Assembly (NCBI GenBank): GCA_016169945.1
Contig: JADLSH010000256.1
Coordinates: 1,674,001-1,738,000, forward strand
Length of the DNA: 64,000 nt
Origin: Trachythela sp. YZ-2020
Lineage: Eukaryota > Cnidaria > Anthozoa > Malacalcyonacea > Clavulariidae
Direction of reading: 5' to 3'
Positions 25,901-40,900 of this stretch are shown here, piece after piece (within the stretch, counting starts at the first letter, position 1; every line of letters begins with the position of its first letter). Made by a program: the position numbers and the translations under genes. The notes beneath the pieces were generated by a model. That model worked only from the letters and a program-made list of their open reading frames with translations. It made no database searches and was not told the DNA's origin.

Positions 25901-28900
25901 TGAAACCAATTAAAACCAACAAAATTTGGACAAATCGAAAGCTAAACTTTAATAAGCCGATTCAGTTTGAGCGTTTAACGTGCGTGTTGTACGTACGTAA
26001 CGTGCGACGTTGGCACGGGCGTTTCTATGTTATACAATAGCTATTATAAAACAACATTTTTTGCCAATAGCAAGTAGCAACAAGCTCTTACAAAAAACAA
26101 TTACAAAAATAATCGGTAAAGCCGATTAATCGGCCGATTAGTTCGAATAATCGGCCTCCAAATAATCGGTTTCAATAATCGGCAATTTTGATAATCGGCT
26201 CATCTCTACTACAAAGAGGATCGGTTTGATAAATACATTAATCTTGTTTCAACAGTCGTAAAACTTAAGCCACACATTAAGTGGTTTCAACAGAATCGCA
26301 GGCTAGCAAAACTATAACATCTTCGCTATTTTTTTAGAAAAAAATTATGGTAAAACGTCCTAAAAAGAAGCTTTAAAAGGGGTCAAATTTCAGCCATGTT
26401 ATCTCCTAGGAATCCACTCCGATTTGAACGAATTTTTTAAGATGAAAACTTGAGATAAGAAACTTCAACATGCCTGAGAATAGTACAGGTTGGCACCAAA
26501 TCAAAAAAATATATTCTCATTTGAAATTTTGTCACCATTCGAAGTGACCAAACACACGCGCATAATCGATAATAAATTCTCTCTGACAGGAAAATCTTTG
26601 CTAAATTCAAACTGACTACGTACTCAGAGTGATATTACACGTAAATATTCCGTTAGTTTGTATTCACACTTAAAACGATGCGAAATATGAACGCAAGAAG
26701 TAGACGTATCAAAATCTGTTTTTTCTTCAATTTTTACAAAAAACATGCTCGACCCAGGCTCCTTCCGCATCACACGTCGATCAGCGCGCGCGCGCTCGTT
26801 GCACCGCCCTTTATATAAGCGCCCTGCTGAGACCAGTCGATCAAGTTTTAAAACTTGATCGACTGGTCTCAGGGTGGGATGGGGTCATGCCATCAGGGCT
26901 ACATACAGGTACCCGGCACTCACATGGTCCTGGGCAGACCCTGGATAATCGGTCTTCACTGATTGCGTGTACTACGTCGGACAGCTTAACATGGACGTGA
27001 CATCTACGACCGAATGGAAACCATGTTTAAAGCCTGGTTTTCTTTCGTTCATAACGGTCGTGAATACATCAAGGTGGCCGCCGTATCTCTATAATCATGA
27101 AGATTGATTTGCCGATAGAGCACTATTTCACATCGTCCAACATGACGTGGTCATAACAGTTACGACCAAATGGAAATAAAGGTATAGAAGCATTTCATAC
27201 CTCTCCGTGATGGTAGGCAGAGAGTTCAGCTACAGATCCAGACAGCTGAGCAACTTTCACTTCTCTCTTATCGTTACGTTTGAAACACGTGAACAACACC
27301 TTCCTTTGTCCTGGCTTTAGTCCTACAACAAACAAAATAAAGAGTTTCACAAGAGGGCACTCAGAGTCTGCATATCTCAGTCAGCAAATTAAGTCAAGTA
27401 TAGTATTAATGCATAAATTATACATGAACTAATTACGCATTCAGTTCTTTTCAGCCCGGGAAAACAAGACAAACTTTCGTAAATTTCTCATTCAATTTTC
27501 ATCCAAATTGAACTACAATGAAATCGATTTGTCCTTCGCCTATGGCCATTAACTCCACAAATTTTCGTTTTAAAACGCTTGATACATTTTCGAGCTCACA
27601 GGCAAACAAACAAACAAACAAACACACACAAACACTACAATGCACATCGCTAAAATTAATAAATGGCTTGAAAAAACTAGAAATAAATAGACAGGTGCGT
27701 AGATTTATTAAAAACTTCAAATGACAGCCCTAATGAAGTGTCAATTCCAAATTAACAAGTCCATTTGAACATCATAGTTATAGCATAAACTAGCTTTAAA
27801 TATGAATACATTGTTTTCTTTGTTACATTTCCTTTTTCAACATGCCGTCAACGCACAACGAGTACTATAAGACTACGGTCAGACGGTCAGTGGCGGACAC
27901 TTCAGTCAGTCTTGTAAACAAGTTATTTGGCTTATCTGACATGTCAATGTTTCATGGCATTTTAATAGCACTGTTTGCATATATAGACCTTATGCATAAT
28001 TCGCAATCCGGGCACCGTATCCTAGGAAACAGGAATAAACGCGGGAAAACGAGCAGAACCGGGGTTTTCCCTGAGACCCAGACGTACTTGCTTGACAAGC
28101 AAAAGGACGCCATTCTGTCGCGGCCGATGTTGAAATGGCCCTTTCTTGTTGTTTATTTAAAGTTTTTACAATTTTTGTGTCTATTTTAAACTTTTCTGCC
28201 CTTAACGAAAGTTAGAAACGAGAATATAATGAAAATGATACACGTCTTTTGCGAGTTTTCAATGTCGAAATGTGACAAGGTATAGCGTGTTTATTCAAAG
28301 TGAAAACCAGTATTTTATTGAGATTCTAACGACAAAACCAGAGAAAAAGACTAAAGTAGATGTGGAAAGTTTATTTGGTGAAAAAATCAAGAAGTTCATG
28401 CAAGGAAAGGTTTATTTTGTATCATAATTTGGCAAGAACATGAAATTCAAGAGGACGGGGAGAATCACGAGATAACTTTATGTTCGTCTTCGTGTTAAAA
28501 AATATTTTTATCTATGAACTGTTCCTGTGGTTCTGCAAGCACTTTAGAAGTTTGAAGATATGAAAGCTACATTAACTGAGTGAGTTGTAATATCAATTCT
28601 TTAATACACAAGTTTTGCTGGCTATTGTTGCCTTGTTGAATGTTGGTTGTATTTTTAATGATATAACTTACAACAAAACAAAAGATTCCTTTGTCCAATT
28701 GACCCCATCATCTTTTACTGTAAGTATTTCAGAAATACGACCATATTTATATTTTCTCAAAAGCAGTTCTTCAACTTTCATGGTTATAGTTGTTATACAT
28801 AATGTATTGAAAAAGTCGTTTATGGTTGGCAGATTTTAAGTCGATCAGTCTGTAAATTTTACTAGATGCGTCGTCCGTACGCAAATAAGCACTTTAGAAG

Positions 28901-31900
28901 TTTGAAGATATGAAAGCTACATTAACTGAGTGAGTTGTAATATCAATTATTTAATACACAAGTTTTGTTGGCTATTGTTGCCTTGTTGAATGTTGGTTGT
29001 ATTTTTAATGATATAACTTACAACAAAATAAAAGTTTCCTTTGTCCAATTGAGCCCATCAACTTTTACTGTAAGTATTTCAGAAATACGACCATATTTAT
29101 ATTTTCTCAAAAGCAGTTCTTCAACTTTCATGGTTATAGTTGTTATACATAATGAATTGAAAAAGTCGTTTATTGTTAGCAGATTTTAAGTCGATCAGTC
29201 TGTAAATTTTACTAGATGCGTCGTCCGTACGCAAATAAGCACTTTAGAAGTTTGAAGATATGAAAGCTACATTAACTGAGTGAGTTGTAATATCAATTAT
29301 TTAATACACAAGTTTTGTTGGCTATTGTTGCCTTGTTGAATGTTGGTTGTATTTTTAATGATATAACTTACAACAAAATAAAAGTTTCCTTTGTCCAATT
29401 GAGCCCATCAACTTTTACTGTAAGTATTTCAGAAATACGACCATATTTATATTTTCTCAAAAGCAGTTCTTCAACTTTCATGGTTATAGTTGTTATACAT
29501 AATGAATTGAAAAAGTCGTTTATTGTTAGCAGATTTTAAGTCGATCAGTCTGTAAATTTTACTAGATGCGTCGTCCGTACGCAAATAATTTGTTGAAAAG
29601 TTTGCTAGAAAGTATAATGCACTTGATATTATATTTCTGTATATGTTGAAAAAATATCAACAGATATAACCTAAGTAAAAGTTATGGTTCTGCAACAAAA
29701 TTAAGACTGGAAATAATCGGATATATTATTCACCCTTTTTTCTTGTCACTCCTACGATTGCCGGCAGGAAAAAAGCCTTTGGCAGTGGTTTTCCCGCGTT
29801 TATTCCGGTTTCCTAGGATACGGAGCCCGGATTGCGAATTATGCATAAGATCTATAATATGAACGAAAATATTCGTCGTTGTGAGATCTTAAAGTCCCTT
29901 CTGTCTATCCTAAAGTACGGTGTACTTACCATCAACGATGGAAGGGATCGATCTTTCATTGTCAGCATTGGAAAACAGAATTAACTCTTTGTTAACAAAG
30001 TCAGTGTAAGTGATTCTCTTGGTGCCAGGACCATATAGATACAACTACACAATGAATAAAGACAGACTATAAGATTTGGGATTATGGAACTTTTCATGCA
30101 CTTTGTCTCGAAATGTTGGGAAAACTGTATTAGAATTTCATTAAAAGAGGCGATACGATACACTAGATTTATGCAACTTGCAGCAGTTTCAAACAAAATC
30201 CTCATTGGGTATGGGTGGAAAAAAGAGCGGACCATTGGTATCAGAAAATGTTTTAGGTCAGCGAAAGAAAATAAAAAAATTTTTAAATGAAAAGAATATA
30301 TTTAAATTGAAACCGCCATTTGAACTATACAGTTTAACAGATAAAAATTATACGCTTGGCCACGTGCATGACCACTTAAGCTCAAGTGGCACCCAACAGT
30401 ATACCAAATGAACAAATTTTTTTATCAAATATTAACCGTAACCATTCCAACCTGCCGAAAATAAACAATTCATTCACATATACAACGTCATATATATACA
30501 ACGTCAGCAGCATTGAACTATCGATAACTCACAGAAAATGTTTTCATGATCTTCAGAAAGTAAAATATTTTTCCACCCCTGAAAATCCTAAACATCAATA
30601 GCATACGGACGTATTGTAAGAGCTAATAGGATACCGTTCAGTGAGTAAACATCACTTGACAGGTCGCTCGAAGGGAACCCACTTCTACTTTGTGGCAAGG
30701 CTTGATGCAACTAGTCTCGCAATAATCTTAATCATTGGAGGAAGACTCTTGTCTCACTTACTCACACTTGCGACTAGGGGCTATTCGGTTTACCGGTTTA
30801 TCGAAAACAGCGGTGTTTAATCTAATATCGGTACGAGTTTTTCAGTCATACCGGTATACCGAAATTTTGGATATACTGAAATTATCGATCTTGTTGTACA
30901 ATACAAAGAAATATGATCATTTTTTGTTCAAACACAGAACAATGTGTAAAACAAACCATAAGAGCTTATCAAAACACTTGTGTTTTTGTGTGAATGCGGG
31001 GCTTATTAGAAAGGGGGGGGGGGTTATTAGAGAGGGGAAGCTTAATAAATTTCTTCATCCAAAAAGGGGGGCTTATTAGAGAGGGGGTGGGCTTATTTAA
31101 GAGAGGTATGGCTGAAATTCCTTCGTATTTCGGTCGGAGGCAATGTTTCTACTTTTCAAAATCGAAATTTCATTTAAAAAAACATGGAATTTTCCTCTCT
31201 AATTAACAAGGCCCAAAAACCGGTATAGCGATTATATCGGTATAATTTTGCCGGCATATCGATATCGGAACTTTCTCATTCCATCCCTATTGCACTCGTG
31301 CTTGTGAAAGAACTGTTGTAAACGACGCGTTCTAATGTACGTACCTCAGGTAATCCGGCTTCTTTTCGTATTTTTCTTTCTTCCAATTGAGTAGTCAACC
31401 ATTGTTTACGTTCGGCCACTTTCTTCTTACTGAATGCCTGGAGAAGGAAATGAAGTTAAAACCATTCAAATTCCAAAAACGTTTTTCGAAACCGAAGAGT
31501 TTGCGGGTATGCGGATATCGTACGGAAGGTTGACTGGCATTGAGGAAAGTTGAAAGTGAAACACTGATTAAGGCCCGTTTCAGACGCCGCTCCACTCATG
31601 CGCCGAACTTAAATGACGAATTAGGTGCGACAGAAGAGCGACGTATGAACAATTAGGTACGGCAGAATTTGGAGCGACATAAGTTCGACAGAGCCTGTCG
31701 CATTATGCGACGTTAGAGCGACATTGATTCATACGCCGCTCCACTCATGTGCCGAACCTAAATCAAAATTTACTGTAATTTATTAGGATTAGATTAGCCA
31801 CTTTGTAATGTTTACTTATTTTTTTCAATTGTATTTGGAATTCCCGCGCGAATTACCCTCCTCTCTTGTCAACAACATTATATTTTATACGCCGTTTGAA

Positions 31901-34900
31901 TCACTGTCGCTCTTGTGTCGCTCCAGCGTCGAACATAATACAATTAAGTTCGGCGCATGAGTGGAGCGGCGTCTGAAACGGGCCTAAAACATTGCAAAGC
32001 AGTAAGTACTAGACTAGTGAGCTTAGTATTAGTGGGAAGAGTCAGCACTAAATCAGACTAGCAGTACTGCAATGCCAACTGGCAAACCTATCGAAATCCT
32101 ACCCAAGAGAAGGTTGAAAACGTAACCAACAATAGCCTACGGTGTATATCCTCACTTCGTTTCTCGTGGGGGTCTACGCAACAACGAAGAAAAGCTTGCC
32201 CGGTCTACGTCACATCCGTTTCAGGTTTTGAGTGAATTAACTTTAATCTATGCCTCCAATTTCATTCGAACGGCAGCAGGCAATGAAGATTTCTCGCATA
32301 TCGGCTAAAATCCTAATTTCCTCACGACATTTCGCTTGACTTTCAGTGGTATGCCAATAGCATTTAATACTGTTTCACGAACGTTCGTTAAAGTTCCAGC
32401 TCACATAACCGTTCTGTGAAGTCTCGAGTATCTGAGGGTAAAATCACCAAAATGGACAAGGGAAGGACGTCTAACTCGACGTACCGTATCTTCTCCTTGC
32501 TGTCTAATAAATTTTATTTGAAGGGACTTTGAAGCAAAGAATATATTTATATTGCCATGAATAAGGATTCATTTTAGCACCAAATTTACACAGACGAGCA
32601 GCACATAAATTTGAATAAATTAATGTTAATTTGCCCAAAACCTGAAACGGATGTGACGTACGCTGGGCAAGCGCTTCTTTGTTGATTCGTAGACCCTGTT
32701 TCTGCCGGGGTCTACGGCGTACAGTATGCTAAACCAACAATCGAATTATAATCAATTAATCGTATATACTAAATATATCAAGATAAGTTCATAAGTCCCT
32801 CGTGTGGATTTCACTGTTGTTCATCGTACAGAACATTGCGTCGTTTTTCACACATGTCAAGCACAGACAGTGGCTGAAGAGTAGGAAACTGCGACAAAGC
32901 ACAACTCACGAAAGGCCACCGTGTTAAAATGGGAGTTTAAATAATAATATCAATAATAATATAATGTAGTGTTCCAGCATTAATTCAATTAATTAGGAAA
33001 GGTTGAAATCAGTGAGTTTTATAGTATTCACATTGCAGATGCACCGATTATTATTGAAAACAATAAATTGCCATAAAACATCAGAATAAGCTAATGATTA
33101 ATCTGGAGCAGATTGAAACAACGGTAAAACTTACCAGAGAGATAGCTTCATCATCGGTGATGCCAGAGTAATCAAAGAGAATTCGATGTCTGTCCATATC
33201 AGCAAAATACTCCTTCGCCTCTTTTGGCGTACTCGTACCCAAACCTTTGTAGTATTTGATCTTCCATGACTTTGCATTTGCCGTTGTTGCTTTCCATTCG
33301 TCAAACTCGGGAATACTGTAGAACGCGATTTCTTCCTTGCCTTTTGTAGCCTGGTGGAAAACGCAAAAATTCACAATGTATTGAATAAAAACGGAATTAA
33401 AAACTGGACCGCGAGTGTAATAATTGCAAAAACATACTTAAGGTACGTTCACACACAGCGATTTGTCGGGCCGATTTTAGGTTTTGCTGAATGTTAATGA
33501 CGAATATTTTCAGTTTATGATGTCACCAGATGACGTTTGCCACATATTTTTCAAATATCATTAACGTGCATCTGAAATCGGCCCGACAAATCGCTGTGTG
33601 TGAACGTACCTTTAAGTAGACACTATTTTCTACTATACCAAGTTTGCAGTTAGCTCAAGTCACTTGCAGGTCACCAAGGTACCGGGTAATTATTCTTTAG
33701 TGCTCTGTACACTTTCATCGTGAAAATATAATGTTCGTAAGTTGTTAATATCGAAAAGGAGAACGGTACCCGGGAGTCCGTTGAAGCTATTTGTTTGCCC
33801 CGCGATTTTTAGTTGCTTGGGAATGTTGCTCGAGTTAAGAAAAGCTCGCAAAATAACTCGCCTTCGGCTCGAGATTTCGCGCGCTTTTCTTAACTCTCGC
33901 AACATTCCCGCGTGTTTGGATCAGGCCATCCAAACACGGAAACCATAAAGTAATTGTATGTTGTCAATTTAAGCATGTTGTCAATTCAAGGAGTTTAAGG
34001 ACCTGCACGAACCCAGTGTTTATCTAAGCCTGGAGTTACTGGCTGTGCAGACATTCGAAGATTGGCTACCTCCACAAAAATAAAATCTACAGGAATGCCA
34101 CCTACTGTAGCAAAAACACAATCAAAACTAGAGATGACACAATACCTTGACAATGGGTGTAATAAATTCCTCCAGGAAAGGCAATCGCAGAAGGTCAGGC
34201 CAATTGTGATGTACGAAGTTAATTAATAATCCCTTGATATGAGAACCATCTTGATCTTGATCTGTCATGATCATAAGGCGACCATAACGCAAGCTCTTCA
34301 TGTCTTCAACACTACGATATTTCTTTCCATATTGTAAGCCCATTATTTTAACAATGTTGTTGATTTCAGCATTCTCCATCAACTATTAGAATAAAGTAAA
34401 TAGTATTAATGTATGCCAGAAATCATACAACATAGTTCGACCCCCCCCCCGCTTTTTAAGGGAAGGGAGGCGGGGGGGATAAACCGTCATAATTGGGGCC
34501 TCGACCCACGCTACTAGGGAGCTTTAGAGGGAGTTTCAGTGGGAAAACGAGCCGTAGGGCGAGTTTTTCCACGTTATTTCGAGTTCTCCCAAACTCCCAC
34601 AAGTGTTTCTATAAGTGTATATAGAAACACAGGAAAAAATGTTTTCTATTTCTTTTATAATCTAACTCAAAAACATTTTTTAAACTCGATTAATTTACAC
34701 ATTCTCATTACGTACGCATGCTGATCTTTGCTCGTCAATTTCGCTGCAAGAAAACAACTCTGTTTGAAAATTAACAGTCAAAAATGTGTAAAAGCATTAA
34801 AATTGTTTTTAAATAGTATTCAAAGTTTTATAATTCGCATTAAATTTGTTTTTTTTATGATTTTAAATTTTGGCGGGAAAATTTCCGTGTTTCTATACAG

Positions 34901-37900
34901 TTATAGAAACACGCTTCTCGACCAATCAGCACGCGCGTACTATAAATGTTATATTATAAAAACAATTGTGCTATAAGTATGTTAGACTGAAAGAAAGTAT
35001 ACACTCGCATTCTTTATTATAAGTCCGTTTTACTTGCATGCTTACGCTGCAAAATCAAATGCGTGCATGTATTCCCTAATATAGACAACGAGCGAACTGG
35101 GGTCGGTTGTACCACGTGGTTGTACGAAGGCAGAATAGCGCTATCATTATTTATTATTATTTACAAATATTTTACAACGGTAGCCCTTCAGAACACCTAT
35201 GATCTGTTTTTCAAGAGGCCGTTTGAAACTGCTATTACATAATATTATTAGAAAACAAGAATGAAACCTAGTCAAATGCACACATAAGTATAAAATTATC
35301 ACACTATTAAAAATATTTAAAAAGGAAAATTATTACATGCAGATAGAACATATGTAGCTAGATCTATTTAATGTTACTGTTTTCTCTGAGAGACGTCTTG
35401 AATTGACCTGTCGACATTTCATTTGTCTTAACCTTATTTGGCAAGTCATTCCAGCATTTTGCTCCTGTGTAACTAAAGCTTTTTTTCAGGAAATTTGTTC
35501 TAGGTTTATTTAGCTGAAAATTAAGCCCGTTACTTCTAAGTTGATACTTTTCATTATTAGATAAACTGAACATATTAGCCATATTTTCCGGCACTTCCTT
35601 ATTTTTAACATTAAACATAAGTGTAGCTTTCTGAATATCTCTCCTTTCCTTAAGTGTTTGCCAACCAAGTTCTCTCAACAGGTCTCTTGATCGGATCTCG
35701 TATGATTTACCCGTAATTATTCTTGCCGCTCTGTTTTGCATTTTCTGCATATTATCAAGCAAATAGCTACTACAATTATCCCAGACCATGCTACAATAAT
35801 CAAAGTAAGGAAGAACCAATGACTTATATACTGTGATCAAAATTTCTTTTGGCACAACCTGCTTAAGTCGCCTTAGCATACCTAATCCTTTAGAAACTTT
35901 TTTTATTACATTACCAACATGCTCATTCCATAAAAGCTGGTCATCAACAACGATCCCCAAGGTTTTGCATTGTTTTACACGTTTGATGTTTGTATCTGCT
36001 AGTTTTATTAAGGGATCCCGATCGATGCTATTTAGTTTACTTCTTGAGCCTATTATCATGTATTCTGTTTTATCTTTGTTTAGGGTCAATTTGTTGCTAA
36101 TTAGCCATTGATGTACACATTCCAAATTTTTATTCAGATTTTCCTCTAATTCGTCAATCGATCTGGCTGTGGCAGTTAAATTAGTATCATCAGCAAACAT
36201 GCTTGCCGAAGCACCATCCATGCATTTTGGCAAATCATTAATATAAACTAAAAATAATAGGGGCCCCAAATTCGACCCCTGTGGTACTCCACATGTTATA
36301 GCACATTGCCTCGACATTGCCTGATTACTTTTACATATTTGTTTTCTGTTACTCAAATACGATCTAAACCAATCCAATGTTAATCCGTGAATTCCATAAA
36401 TTGATATTTTTTAATCAAAATATCATGATCTACACAATCAAATGCTTTCTTCAAATCCAAAATATAACTCCATTCAATAGCCCTTTATCCATGTTTATAT
36501 ACCAACTATTTGTAACTCCTAATAGGGATGTTTGTGTTGACTGTTTTTTTCCTAAAACCTGCTTGCTGTTTTGTTAGAATGTTGTTGTTTTCTAGATATG
36601 CAGAAAGTTGTTGAAATATTAATTTTTCGAAAACTTTTGTGATTACTGACAAAATGGATATTGGCCGGTAATTATTGCAGTCATTTCTATTTCCTGTTTT
36701 ATAAATTGGTGAGACTATTGCAATTTTCAAATCATCTGGAAAAATACCAGTACTGATTGATTTGTTAAAGATTTGAGTCAGAGAAGCAACGATTTCTTCC
36801 GCTGCATCTTTTATTAACTTAGGAGGAATCCTATCGTGTCCAGTGGATTTCGATGCTTTAATACTCTTAAGTATTTTCATCATATCATGTTCATTTACTG
36901 TCTCTAATTGAAATTCAGTGTCTTGAACAGATACGTAGCTATCAGCTGGTTTTGATAAATTAGAAATACTTTTAGCTAAATTAGGCCCAATTTTCGAAAA
37001 GTGATCATTGAGGGTGTTTGCTATATCTCGTGCATCTGTGATAGTTGTATCATTTATGATCAATTCCTTGATGTCTGTCGTCTTAGATTTTTTATTGACT
37101 ACCTTGTTAATCGTTTTCCACATTTCTTTCGGGTTTTTGGAAGTGTCTTTGAAACATTTCAAGTAATATTTTGTCTTAGTTGATTTAATCTTTCTGGAGA
37201 GTGCATTTCTAGCCTGTTTATATGCTTGGTGAATGCTGGGGGAGCCTGTCTGAACAGCTTTCTTTTTAAGATAATCTCGATGTCGCATATGTTTCATTAT
37301 GTCATCAGTAAGCCATGGCGTATATTCACTTCTTACCCTCCTGGTTATTGGTGGTGCGTGACTATCAGCCACCATTAAAAATTTTGTTTTCCAATCATGC
37401 CAAAGATCATTCGGATTTTCATTATATCGGATTATCGGATTTTCAGTATCCATCGGATAGTGAATTTTTCAAGCTTTGTAAAAATGTTTAAAAAGCTATA
37501 AAACTAAGGATATGAACCTCACAATTAATATAAAGAACCTTAATTTAAAAATACCAAGGTTCAACCCTGGGTTCAATCTGGATTATACCAATCAACGGTC
37601 AATTTTTCAAAGGTTGAAAAAATCACTATCCGGCCTTCGTACAACCGGCCCTTGAAGTCATTAAAGTTCGAAATAACCGGGTAAATTCGGTCAAGGGAAG
37701 CAAAAATAGGTCGGGATAGCGCGGAGTTCGAGTTAACCGAGTAAAAATGATTGAAATAGTAAGGGCAAATCCACGGGAAATGCGTTTGAGTTCGAGACAG
37801 TGGGGACTTTTCAAGGACTTTTTATTATCTTACAAACAAACCACAAGCCAAATATAAGAAAAAATATTGTGGACTCTGATAAAATGATGGCGGCTGAACG

Positions 37901-40900
37901 ATAACCATAGTAAAAGAATGGAAGACAAGCGACTTTCTTACAGTAATTGCGAGATAAAATTATGAAAATGGCCTCATTAGACAGTTCTATTTTGAATTAA
38001 GCACTTTCAACAAATTTCGTATTTTCAAGCACTTTTCAAGTGCCCTTGAGATTGAATTTTCAATTTAAGCACTTTTCAAGGAGTTTAAGGACCTGCACGA
38101 ACCCCGTAGTATGGGCAAATCCACGAGAAATGGGTTTAAGTTCGAGATACCGGGAAGTTAGAGGTAAGCGACTGTATAAATACTGTACCTGTTTATGTGA
38201 GGCTTCTCTGACATTGAGCAATTTACCACGTAAAGGAAATACGCCATAACGATCACGACCGACCACGCTAAGACCACTGACAGCCAATGTTTTGGCTGAG
38301 TCTCCTTCGGTTAAGATAAGGGTACATTCTCTAGAGTTCTTGCTTCCTGCATCATTTGCATCGTCCAGCTTTGGAATTCCTTTGAGTTTAGAGTGCTTGC
38401 CACCACTGTTCTTCTTCAATTGACTCTGGAAAAATTCAATGCAAGCTTTAGAGTAAAAACATAACCTACTGTAGGCCAACTTTATATATACTGCATAGCT
38501 CTATCCAGAGCTGCGGGTACCACCCGTGAGGAGGTTTACTGGCATTGAGGAAGGTTGAAAGTGAAACACGGAAACAACATTGCAAAACAGTAAGTACTAT
38601 GGACGGTGGTACTAGACTAGTCAGACTAAGTCAGACTGTATTATTAGTAGCAACAGTCAGCACTCAATCAGGAAATATAGGGGCTTCGGTGGCGCAGTCG
38701 TCAGAGCAAGCGCCTTTCACCTCTGAGTCTTGAGTATGATTCTCGCTGAGGACTGTACTTATCACACTCATGTGAAAAGAGTAAGTCAACGCTCTGCCGA
38801 AAGTCGTGGGTTTTCTCCGGGCACTCCGGTTTCCTCCCATAGGGAAAGTTGACTGGGTGGGTTAGGATATACAGATTAGGAAAGTAATATCACAATTGTT
38901 GTAAAAATAGATAATGTAGGCTAAGTACATAATATAGTATTATATTTATAGGTAAGCAACTTAATTGATGTAATCGGTCACTGAAAAGCCCCAACGGGGA
39001 GTGAGCTGAATAATGTATGTATGTACGAGACAGAGAAAAACGTTCAACTTCAGAAATGTTGACATTGATAGCAGGCCTCGCAATTCAGGTCGTCAATCGA
39101 TCGGCAAATGCCGAACAGATTTACCGATCTATCGTCGTGTGAGTTTGGCAAAACACTCCCGATCTGCAATGTGAATTCAGAGCAACAGTGAAAAGCTGAT
39201 GAAGCAATAAAGTCATTTCAATAGCAACTCGTATGCTACCGAAATGTCAAACTGACATAGACGACGAAGATTCTGCAACTCTTTTTCTAACCACTACACC
39301 ACCACCCCCACATCACTGTAAAGCGCCTATCTTACAAAACGATCTTTTGCCTATCAGAATTTGGTAACGGGATGAGACCGCGTGGGAAGTGCAGCCCACA
39401 ATTGATGTTGTCTATCTTGTCTGCCGTTGTTTATTATTAGCGTTGTACCAAAATTCAGTACCATACATTCATCTCGCTCCGAATTCGACCCGGCCTGAAA
39501 ATTGTTCCTTTCGGTGACCGATTACATCAAGTATCTCGCTGCGGGATGACTTCAGACCGGCCTGAGTAAGTTTTCGTCCCGGTCTGTTATATTACTATAA
39601 ATCATACTATGACGGTATGACCGAAAAGAAATCGTCCCGGTTTGACTTCGTCCTGGTCTCATCTAAACGGGCCCTGGAATATATTTACTTTTTGCGATGA
39701 ATGGTAAAGCGACTTTATCTAGCCTTAAACATTTGAATACGGAAATTGGTGGAGCCAATGGGTATAGGACAAATAGGAAAAATGGTTCATTTTGGATGAA
39801 ATCTGGATGAGAAATGTTCATGCTTTCTCAGGCTGAAGAGAACTGAATGCGTAATTTGTGCATGAAAAATTTATGATGATTACTTGGCTTGATTTGCTGG
39901 CGGACGTATGCAGCCTACGAGTGCCTTCTCGGGCTGAAGAGAACTGAATGCGTAATTTGTGCATGAAAAATGTATGATGATTACTTGGCTTGATTTGCTG
40001 GCGGACGTATGCAGCCTACGAGTGCCTTTTAGTTAAGAAATAGAAAACATTTTCCGTGTTTCTATACACTTATAGAAACACGCGTGGGAGTTTGGGAGAA
40101 CGAGAAATAATCAGTGGGAAAACGAGCCCGTATGGCGAGTTTTTCCACGTTATTTCGAGTTCTCCCAAACTCCCACAACTGTTTCTATAAGTGTATAGAA
40201 CCACAGGAAAAAATGTTTTCTATTTCTTTTATAATATAACTCAAAAGACATTTTTTAAACTCGATTAATTTACAAATTCTCATTACGTACGCATGCTGAC
40301 CTTTGCTCGTCAATTTCGCTGCAAGAAAACAACTCTGTTTGAAAATTAACAGTCAAAAATGTGTAAAAGCATTAAAATTGTTTTTAAATAGTATTCAAAG
40401 TTTTATAATTCGCATTAAATTTGTTTTTTTATGATTTGAAATTTTGGCGGGAAAATTTCCGTGTTTCTATACAGTTATAGAAACACGCTTCTCGACCAAT
40501 CAGCACGCGCGTACTATAAATGTTATATTATAATTCTATTTGTAAAATGTTGTTCCATATGAAGTACCTGTGTTTTCACTTTAACCCAGTCAAGAATGTT
40601 CTCCACGACACCACATTGCGTCACCTGTACCAAAACACAAAAAGCACAAGTTAATATATATATAGCCTGCGTCATAGATACCCACGAGCAGGCTGCAAAA
40701 TGCGGGCAATAAGAAGCTGTGCATGACTAAAGGTACGTTTACACGCTGCGATTTGTCGGGCCGATTTTAGGTTTTGCTGAATGTTAATGACGATTATTTC
40801 AAGTTGGCGATGTTGTCAGATGACGTTTGCCACGTATTTTTCAAATATCATTAACGTGCATCTGAAATCGGCCCGACTAATCGCAGCGTGTAAACGTACC

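Larger units (their letters stand above)
24207..26826. mobile_element. 2.6-kb hAT element with 8-bp target duplication
   Basis: Ends CAGGGCGCTTATA and TATAAGCGCCCTG, with inverted repeats of about 100 bp (GGGCGGTGCAACG, CATCACACGTCGATC, AACATGCTCG). Perfect target duplication CTGAGACC at 24199-24206 and 26827-26834. No transposase of its own is visible; another hAT element is inserted at 25082-26208. Confidence 0.88.

Noticed and set aside
28615..29539. Three 74-codon frames in the 350-bp tandem units
   Set aside because: None starts with ATG, they exist because the units are copies, and no family is recognisable.
35138..37635. GGTTGTACGAAGGC motifs at about 35120 and 37630 as LINE target duplication
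   Set aside because: The two copies are in opposite orientation, so they cannot be a target-site duplication.
38680..38755. Possible tRNA gene
   Set aside because: A-box and B-box-like motifs are present, but the fold is degraded and it continues into a SINE body and tail.
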